In this document: one piece after another, positions 57,595-64,000 of the stretch
Position numbering within the stretch: position 1 is the stretch's first letter
Layout: the number at the start of each line of letters is the position of its first letter
NCBI GenBank assembly: GCA_963969395.1
Contig: OZ017802.1
Coordinates: 3,040,501 to 3,104,500, forward strand
Reading direction: 5' to 3'
DNA length: 64,000 bases
Source of the DNA: Pseudoscleropodium purum
Lineage: Eukaryota; Streptophyta; Bryopsida; Hypnales; Brachytheciaceae
Position numbers and translations under genes: made by a program
Notes under the pieces: model-generated
What the model was told of the DNA's origin: nothing
The model's input: only the letters and a program-made list of their open reading frames with translations
The model's database searches: none

Positions 57595-59001
57595 ATGGAT
57601 TCTAGGAAAGAATGCATTCTTGTTCTACTTTTGATTTTCATGGTCATGAAGTATGTCATTGTGGGCATTTTGGCATTGCAAAAACTTACAATTTATGAAC
57701 AGAATGCCCAAATGATGATGATGGCAATTTTTATTGCCCAAGGACGGAGGGTGAATTCTCAAAGAAAATGTTGGCAATTTCAGAGATATGAAGGTTTCCT
57801 TCAAGATGCATTGATGGGGTCATATTCAAATTGTGAGTTTCAAAAGCAAATGAGGGTGAATACATCTACATTTCAATATTTATGTACTCTTTTGGGAGCT
57901 GTTTTGAAAAAGAAGGATACAAATTTCAGAGAAGGTATAAGTGTGGAGAAAAGGATTACAATTACTCTTTCTTGATTAGCAATGGGTAATTCATTACAAA
58001 TGGTTAGTGATTTATTTGGTATAGGGTTGAGTACAACTTCCATCATTGTGAGACAATGCTGTGAAGCAATTAGGATTCACTTGAGACCATTAGTTTTCTC
58101 TAAACCCATTCTTGCTTTGATGAAGAAAATAGCAAATGGTTTTGAAGCACTACATGGGATTCCGCTTATTCTAGGGGCAATTGATGGTAGCCACATTCCT
58201 ATTTTAGCACCATCCCATGATCCTGTAGCATATTATTGTCAAAAGGGATATTATTTGTGTTTACTACAAGTGGTAGTAGATGTTGATTGCAAATTTTGGG
58301 ATTATGATTTTGGATGGGCCGGCTAGATTCATGATTGGGCCTTATTTTAGAAATCAGATATTGGAAAGAGGACTATGAGAGGAGCATTTTTACCGTACAG
58401 ATTTATTGCCAATGCTACATATCCTATGAGGCCTTGGTTTTACTCACCATTCAAGGGTGAAAAGGAAGGATTGCCAAGGAAAAAAGCACATTGAAATTTT
58501 ATCCAATCAAGCACTCGTATGGCTGTGGAAAAAGCATTTGGCATTCTAAAAGAAAGATGGCGCATACTATTGAAAAGGATTGACATGCCACTCCGAAATG
58601 TGCCCAACATAGTTACGACCTATTTGTATCTCTACAATTTGTGTATTTTGGAGAATGATGATTTTTGTGTGGAATGGGCAAAAGAAGCAGAAAAAGAACT
58701 ACAAGCTAAAGCAAATATGGCACTAAGGAAATTGCAGGAGACGAACATGTTTCATTCTCTAGAGTCATCATTGAGGGAAATGAGGGAATTACAAATAAAG
58801 AATCCACAAGGTGAAGAGACTCCATTCATAGAACAAGAAAAAGAAGATGAAATAGAGAATGAAGAAAATCCTGCAAGTGAAGAAACAAAGGCAAAGCAAC
58901 AAGAGAAAATGAAGAAAATGTTGGTTGATTCAATTCAAGTTCATCTATTATTAGCCAAAACATTTTATAGAGGTCATTTGGCCAAAAAATCATATCTATA
59001 G
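57595..59001 (+). pseudogene. PIF/Harbinger (ALP1-like) transposase pseudogene
   Basis: A single frame of 468 codons from ATG 57595 to 59001 is broken by four in-frame stops (57973 TGA, 58324 TAG, about 58348 TAG and about 58492 TGA), with no frame shift. The DDE triad can be read: D197 in LGAIDGSHIP, D247 in GWAG*IHDW, and E312 in MAVEKAFGILKERWR. The length is close to that of plant Harbinger transposases (~400 aa). The C-terminal tail is glutamate/lysine-rich. Each stop could come from a C-to-T or G-to-A change, as expected for decay of methylated transposon DNA. The family also gave rise to the plant ALP1 protein. Confidence 0.93.
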
Positions 59002-59137
59002 TGGGAAAACTATAGCTATAGTGCTGATGACTATAGCTTAGATGAAGAGTAGCACATAATTCCCTACAGCTTATTGATCAAACAATCAAATTGCTAGTCT
59101 ACTCTTTCTAGTAGCTCATTGGTTCTTTCAAAGTTTT

Positions 59138-60398
59138 TCACCAAACTGGTATTAGTTTCTGCCATGTTTTCAAAAATTTGAATGGTTCTATCATGAAAAT
59201 TTTGTTTACCTTTTGATGTTGGTGTAGACAGAATTGATGTTGCCGTTGGTGTAGAATTTGTTGTTGATGGTGCACTCTTTCCATCCCCATCTCCATCTGG
59301 GCTAAATTGCTTTGGATTTGTTCATGATTTGTTGTCGTAGTGGAGACATGTTTCATGACTTGTCCGGCTTGGTGATACCATTTATCTAAAGCATAATAGA
59401 ATTTGCTCTCTTATTGATTATTGCCGAAAATACCATTGGCCATTTTGTCTTCTTTGTAAGCATTGAAAATGGTCTTGAATTTCTTACGGCATGCCATAGC
59501 AATGTGGTTGAATTTTGGTAGCATGACAACCATTCTAGCATGAAGCCACACCCAAGTGTCAATTCCAACAAGCAAAATAGTCAAAAAACATGGCAAAGGA
59601 GTAAAAAATGGCATAGAAATAACAATGACAGTACATGCTCTCACTGTGAAAGAAGACTATGTAACGAACGTAAGGTACAAATGAGAAAGTTTGTTGGCAT
59701 TGAACATCGAGGAAAGTAGGTGGAGGGAATATTCCATGTAATGGAATGTCTCTCCATTGTGGTGGTGGTGAGTAGGGCTCAAACCCCACTGGCGACATTC
59801 CATTTTGATGTCCAATGGGGGGCCGTGGTGGCCGTGGTGGCCAAGCACGAGTGTGCGGCGGCAAAGGCAAAGGCCTCTAGGCCCCAATAAGGGCCTTAAT
59901 CTTCAACCTTTTGCAAGAAATTGTAAATTAGGGTAAAAACTTCAAACATACCTTGATTTTTGCCATTTCGAACAAATTCAGGCTTTATCTCCCCCTTCAA
60001 TGCAATCAATTGAAGCACCTCCAAGTCCTCCCACATTTGATTTGCCTCCTCTCTTTCCGCTTCTCCTTCAATTTTCACTGCTGCCTTTTTTTTGGAAGTT
60101 GTTTTTTCTTTAGAGCAACCTTTTGTTTAGGAGCACCTCTCTTTTTAGAAGACCCTACTATCTTACAATCTGTTTCCTTAACAACCTTCTCTTCTACTCT
60201 TTCCACAATTGTCTCTTGATTCTCTTCTACACTTTTTTCTCCAATTTGAGTTGAAAAAGGTTGAAATGCTTTATAAGAACTTGGAGTCAAAAAAATTTCC
60301 AACCCCATAAAAGGCGTTTGGCTACAAAAAAAAAGATTTTCAAAAAAGTGGTCCATCTTCTCTACTTGCAAAAAAATTTGATAGACGATACACAACAA
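59138..60398 (-). pseudogene. Harbinger-associated Myb/SANT-like protein pseudogene
   Basis: Read from 60398 down, an N-terminal basic region (SSKKRGAPKQKVALKKKQ) is separated from the SANT-like start by a frame shift inside an eight-base homopolymer at 60086-60093. Next is MWEDLEVLQLIALKGEIKPE and FVRNGKNQG, ending at a donor-like AG|GTATGT (about 59950). A further block near 59560-59420 reads RKKFKTIFNAYKEDKMANGI, a typical helix of these proteins. It is followed by a stop and YYALDKWYHQAGQVMKHVS. In intact elements this partner helps the transposase bind the ends. The region 59560-59890 between (Pro-rich frames) is not assigned. Confidence 0.8.
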
Positions 60399-61645
60399 AG
60401 AACTGTAAAAAAAATAAGACTCCTATCAAGACGTGAGAGAGAGAGAGAAGAAGAAGGCGCATTGTCGCAGCACAGGGCAGGTCAATTCCCCATTATACTC
60501 ACAAAAATCGCTCTAGAGTATAACTAAGTGACTCTAAAGATCGAACCCATGAGATCCTGTGAAGTATCTAGCTCTATTAAGCAGTTAAGCTCAGTCAGTA
60601 TGCCAATCTTACTTTCCGGTCCTAGATCTAGAACCAGAAATACTACCACACCGGATAACTATAGACCGGATTACTCCTTCTTCCGGTCCTACTAACTATC
60701 CGGTCCGTACAAATACCCAAATCCCAGGATCTCACAACTTCCGATCCTGGAAATCCGTCCTGACCAATCCGGTCCGGATGGTCATTATGTACCCGTAATC
60801 CTATCCAGTTTAGTTTTACCTCTGTTTCACCATCAGAGGGGTCGCCGCTTAATTTTGAGAGTGGTAGGCCCACCACTCCTTCCGTGACTTATAGTGGCTG
60901 AAGACCCACTGTCCTACCTTCTAAACTCCTAAGCTAATCCGGATCCGGTTTGGTCCTTCACAACAACCCAGATAGCAATCCGGGTCGTAGGTCACACAAA
61001 GACCCCACACTCGACCCTCTCGTACTACAACGACCTTGATGCTACTTCCGATCCGTGCGAAGACAGGTGGTTACAAGTGCACCCGTCCGTTCCAACATCA
61101 ACTAAAGTTCTTCCGTTACCCATACGGGTGGTGAGACCTCACAGGAGATCGGACACTCAACCGGATTTCCCACCCGGGAGTTCTAGCGCAGCTAAGGAAT
61201 CCCTCCCTACCCGCCTAGCCTAACAACGGCTTTCTCACCCGGAATCTCAAACTCTAGACGTGCTGAGGAACTAAGTTCACTTCCAACTCTTCGGTACCTA
61301 CTCACATGCACCTAGGATCGGAAAATAAACACCAAGGGGAGAAATCACTCGCAAGCCAGCTCGTACTATCCTAACTCCACATCATACAATCCTGTCGCAC
61401 TGGAGAGGGATACACAACGAAGAGAATAGAAAAGTACAAGAAGTTTGCAAAATGAACAACTCCCAGTTCCCATCTCAGGAACCGATTTATATACAAAGGG
61501 TCAAAACCCTAAAAGCACAAAAAGGAGCGGAAAACCCGTGGGGGTCCGCCGCCACCCTAATCTAATTTTCCGGTCTAACCTAATACTGTTGAGCCGGATC
61601 CGGATCCGGATCTACTCCTACTCCTAACTGAAATTAAAATCCTAT

Positions 61646-62056
61646 CTATCCTACAACTCTAGATCCTATCGTCGGGCTTCCGACCTCCGGGACTAGCTCT
61701 TCGAAAACTTCACTCAAATTCCGGACAAACTCATCCTTCCGGCTCGCCATTTCCAAACCTCCTGCCCGTAAACCGTAAACCGTTCTCCACATCCCCTCGT
61801 TCCAACTGACGGGAGCTCCCCTCACGGTGTTGTCAAACTGGTTGGACAACTTTCCGAGGAGCTCCTTGACCATTCTCTCCTCCCTAAAACCCCAAGGTTT
61901 CTCGGCAAACCCTACGCAACCCATGGATTTGAGATCATCCATGAGTTCAGCCTTTTCCGGCTCTGTGGAGGGAATAACCAGAATGACTTTCCGGAGCTTC
62001 ACCTCGCCTCCAGAGGGACTCGCTTGTCTCGACCTACGTAGCTGAGGCATTCCCAC
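61646..62056 (-). CDS. Intact 136-residue open frame inside the solo LTR
   Basis: The frame starts MGMPQLRRSRQASPSGGEV. It then reads LRKVILVIPSTEPEKAELMD, EKPWGFREERMVKELLGK and WNEGMWRTVYGLRAGG, and ends SPTIGSRVVG. It lies about 150 bp downstream of a TATA-driven start on the same strand, in the position where an LTR transcript would begin. No membrane segment or known catalytic motif was seen. It resembles a gag-like or LTR-encoded protein only in context. Its intactness in a solo LTR suggests a young insertion, or chance. The function is unknown. Confidence 0.45.
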   Translation of the reverse strand: MGMPQLRRSRQASPSGGEVKLRKVILVIPSTEPEKAELMDDLKSMGCVGFAEKPWGFREERMVKELLGKLSNQFDNTVRGAPVSWNEGMWRTVYGLRAGGLEMASRKDEFVRNLSEVFEELVPEVGSPTIGSRVVG

Positions 62057-62230
62057 TCACATCTACCTCACTCTCTCCTAGCCGCACGTCCCGTTCCTCA
62101 CTTCCTCTCTCCGATCTCAACCGGAATCAAAACGAACAGAACACAAACGCACAGACGCACAAACGACAAAAACTCAACCGTGCGCTCAAGGTCGAGTTTC
62201 TAAAAGGGGGTGCAACAGTGAAAGCTCCTC

Positions 62231-62239
62231 CTTTTATAG
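62231..62239 (-). promoter_or_regulatory. TATA box of the solo LTR
   Basis: The minus strand reads CTATAAAAG, a strong TATA motif, with 'gagctttcac' just downstream. It is about 175 bp upstream of the ATG at 62056. It sets U3 to the right, at higher coordinates. Confidence 0.7.
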
Positions 62240-62587
62240 TCCCTGGACCCTTTCCGGTTTGTCATCATGAATCCGGTTCATCATCATCATCCGGTCCTAG
62301 ACCTAATCCGTGTTGCATTCCGTTTCCGTCGTTGGTTACTCCTGACCGGATTAGATCCAAGAAGCCCACTACTTCACGTTCCGTGCTAATTCTGAGTTTT
62401 CCTTCCCCACCTAATCGGATCCGGTTAGCTAATGACTAGTTTCCGTTCCTATTTTGGTGTATACTAAGAAAATCAAAATTTTAAGCTGCGACACGCATCC
62501 TCCTTTTTGCCTTGGAAAAAACAGTCCTTTTGATCCAATGGTTAAGATTTTGTCAGTTTTGTTTTTTGTTTTTTTGTTTTTAAATTC

Positions 62588-62654
62588 GATGGACTCTCGA
62601 CCAGAGTTTGGGTCGCCAATAAGTGGTGACCCAAACTCTAGTTGAGAGTCCATC
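62588..62654. repeat. 27-bp subterminal hairpin of the Harbinger element
   Basis: GATGGACTCTCGACCAGAGT and on (62588-62614) pairs with 62628-62654, 25 of 27 positions. Both mismatches are transition-type. It lies near the right end, where binding sites or hairpins are common in DNA transposons. Confidence 0.8.
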
Positions 62655-62831
62655 ACGAGGCCATTGCCACATAGGAGTTGGGCTACCATGTAAGCAGTTT
62701 GGAGGGTGACGGACTTTGGATTGTACTGCCTTATGTGAAGAGTTGAGAGGCTAAAGTCGGGGGTTTCTGAAATTTGATTGGAGGAGGTCGACAAACTCTC
62801 GACCTTTGGCCCATGTATGAAGCGGCCCTTA

Positions 62832-62998
62832 GTCTCGATGTGCACGTCAGGTTGATTTTGGTACAAACGTTGATGTTCGTCTCCGCATACAAGTCTCCTT
62901 GTGCATATCTTGGCGTGCAAGTCTTGGTCGGTGTGCACATCTGGTTGATCTTGATTTGCACATTGGCTAGGTCGCGGTGTACACGTCAGATTTGAATG
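62832..62998 (+). repeat. GTGCACGTC minisatellite, right part
   Basis: Continuation of the array at 57080-57333 after the Harbinger insertion. Shared words include 'caagtctcc.tgtgca', 'cttggcgtgcaagt', 'tggtcgg.gtgcacatctggtt' and 'gcggtgtacacgtc'. Confidence 0.8.
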
Positions 62999-63019
62999 AA
63001 GTTTTCAATCAAATTTTTT

Positions 63020-63860
63020 GAAATTTTTGAGGGTCATACACTCTACGACCAGAGCACCCTCAAATCTGAGGCTATTCCGGTTGCAAAGAGGAGGACCCCC
63101 AAGAATTTCAAAAAAAATTTGAAATCAATTAACAACAATTTGATGTTGTCCTGGTCTCGCTTTGAAGACTATTTGATACCATCTAGTCTCATTCTTTTGG
63201 TAGGGATGGTGGTGTTGATTTCATGATCTCGTAAATACCTTATGAAAAATCAAAGTTTTAAAATCCAAGGGTTCAATTGCATGGCCCTTGTGTAGACATA
63301 GTCAAGATTGACAAATTGAAAGATCTTTCTTGATTCTATTGGTCATGTTGCATGGCCGTTCTTAACTGGTAGAGTGACTTTTCTAGTTTTGTCCCTTCTT
63401 AGTTGGTAGAGTAATATGTCTAGAAACTAGGCAGCTTTTTTTTATCCATTTATTTTTCAATTGTTGGGGTCCTCGTGAATGTAGCCAGAACACCCTCGGA
63501 TCCGAGGCTACTCTAGCAACACTCATTAGGACCCCAAGAATTTACACAAAATAATAGAGACCAAAAAATGATTTAAAAAAAAATTTAAAAATGTAGCCTT
63601 TGAACTATTTGATGGAGTCTTTGTGAATGCTGCTTCAGTAGCCTTAAATCTAAGGCTCCTCTAACAACACTCACTAGGACCCCCAATATTTCATTCTCAT
63701 TAGAAAAACTTTTCAATTAGAGAATTAAAAAATAAAATAAAATAAAATAAAATATACCTTTTTATGTGTTTTGGGGGATCTTGGTGATTGTTGCCAAAGC
63801 ACCCTCGGATCCGAGGCACCTCTAGCAACAGTCACTAGGACCTCCTTATTTAGGTGTCTT
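63020..63860. repeat. Four copies of an ~85-bp palindromic repeat
   Basis: Copies lie at about 63020-63105, 63465-63548, 63606-63690 and 63766-63855. Two have the perfect centre CCTCGGATCCGAGG. Arms read GGGGTCCT..GTGAATG..GCCAGA.CACC on the left and the inverse CTAGCAACACTCACTAGGACC on the right. Flanking poly-A/T and spacers differ, so these are separate insertions or a loosely spaced array. The first copy is the most diverged. Confidence 0.8.
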
Positions 63861-64000
63861 GTAAGAAAAAACAAAATTTTTAGAATGGTATTTCTCAATT
63901 TATCTCATTTTAAACCTCGAGGTTGAATTTGTGGATCATGGTGCATTAGAAGGAGAAATTTGATGAGTAGTCTTGAAAATAAATGGAGTATTCACGAATT
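63861..64000. other. End of window, non-coding
   Basis: AT-rich DNA after the last palindrome. Nothing further can be identified before the sequence ends. Confidence 0.5.

Larger units (their letters stand above)
60463..62493 (-). mobile_element. 2.0-kb solo LTR nested in the Harbinger element
   Basis: The ends are TGTCGCAGC (60463-60471) and GCTGCGACA (62485-62493), a 9-bp inverted TG..CA pair. They are flanked by perfect 5-bp direct repeats CGCAT (60458-60462 and 62494-62498). No internal LTR repeat was found, so it is a solo LTR formed by recombination, or an unusual short element. The sequence is dense in TCCGG/CCGGA words, unlike its surroundings. A TATA box on the minus strand gives the orientation. 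It contains a 136-codon open frame. Confidence 0.88.
57337..62828. mobile_element. PIF/Harbinger DNA transposon with a nested solo LTR
   Basis: The TTA target duplications are at 57334-57336 and 62829-62831, as expected for PIF/Harbinger. The termini are GGGGCGCTTTACACACGGGC and, read inward from the right, GGGCCGCTTCATACATGGGC. Similarity continues through 'gtcgagag'. Inside are the two genes of the superfamily: a DDE transposase (57595-59001, +) and a Myb/SANT-like protein (59138-60398, -), both broken. Removing the 60463-62493 LTR and one copy of its duplication leaves about 3.46 kb. The ends and genes together make the assignment firm. It looks non-functional. Confidence 0.93.

Noticed and set aside
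59657..59887. Proline-rich minus-strand frames as a separate gene
   Set aside because: They lie between the two halves of the Harbinger Myb/SANT gene and are probably intron or an unassigned exon of it.
1..64000. tRNA, rRNA or organelle-derived gene
   Set aside because: I searched by eye for tRNA arm signatures and rRNA-like blocks and saw none; a tRNAscan or Rfam search would be decisive.

Overview
This window is nuclear DNA of a land plant. It holds spliced genes with GT-AG introns whose products are typical plant proteins: an ENOD93-like membrane protein, a DUF218 protein, the MOS4/SPF27/BCAS2 subunit of the spliceosomal NineTeen complex, and a large J-domain protein. These sit as islands in AT-rich DNA filled with transposons, foldback elements and degenerate tandem repeats. 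Leader introns, compact genes and a TKL-type kinase pseudogene would fit a non-flowering plant such as a bryophyte or lycophyte, but the lineage is a weak inference. I saw no rRNA, tRNA, CRISPR array or operon.

Layout. 1-12.4 kb: repeats dominated by a 6.7-kb foldback element with TTAA at both ends. 12.6-13.8 kb: a GC-richer, internally duplicated island that looks like an orphaned leader or promoter. 13.8-20.2 kb: a TTAA foldback element, a TA-flanked element with three tandem copies of a 143-bp repeat, and scattered repeats. 20.2-23.2 kb: ENOD93-like gene (+). 25.1-28.4 kb: DUF218 gene (-) with a transposon in intron 1 and an upstream tandem repeat. 28.7-29.6 kb: another TTAA element. 31.5-33.5 kb: MOS4/BCAS2 gene (-). 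34-38.6 kb: AT-rich DNA with little to read. 39-45 kb: J-domain gene (+) with a repeated leader intron. 46.3-51.7 kb: a protein-kinase pseudogene and a truncated tandem copy between long direct repeats, one of which carries a CACTA-like insertion. 52-56 kb: satellite-like repeats, including an array of palindromes. 57.3-62.8 kb: a decayed PIF/Harbinger transposon with both of its usual genes, TTA target duplications, and a 2-kb solo LTR nested inside it. 63.0-63.9 kb: four copies of an 85-bp palindrome.

The genes do not form a pathway. The recurring theme is duplication of leaders: the ENOD93 gene, the DUF218 gene, the J-domain gene, the kinase pseudogene and the orphan island all have internally duplicated 5' non-coding sequence of about 170-790 bp per unit. 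The other strong results are nested or complete elements whose ends and target duplications can be read directly. I found no convincing new multigene system. Exon boundaries are read from splice signals and family conservation, without transcript evidence.
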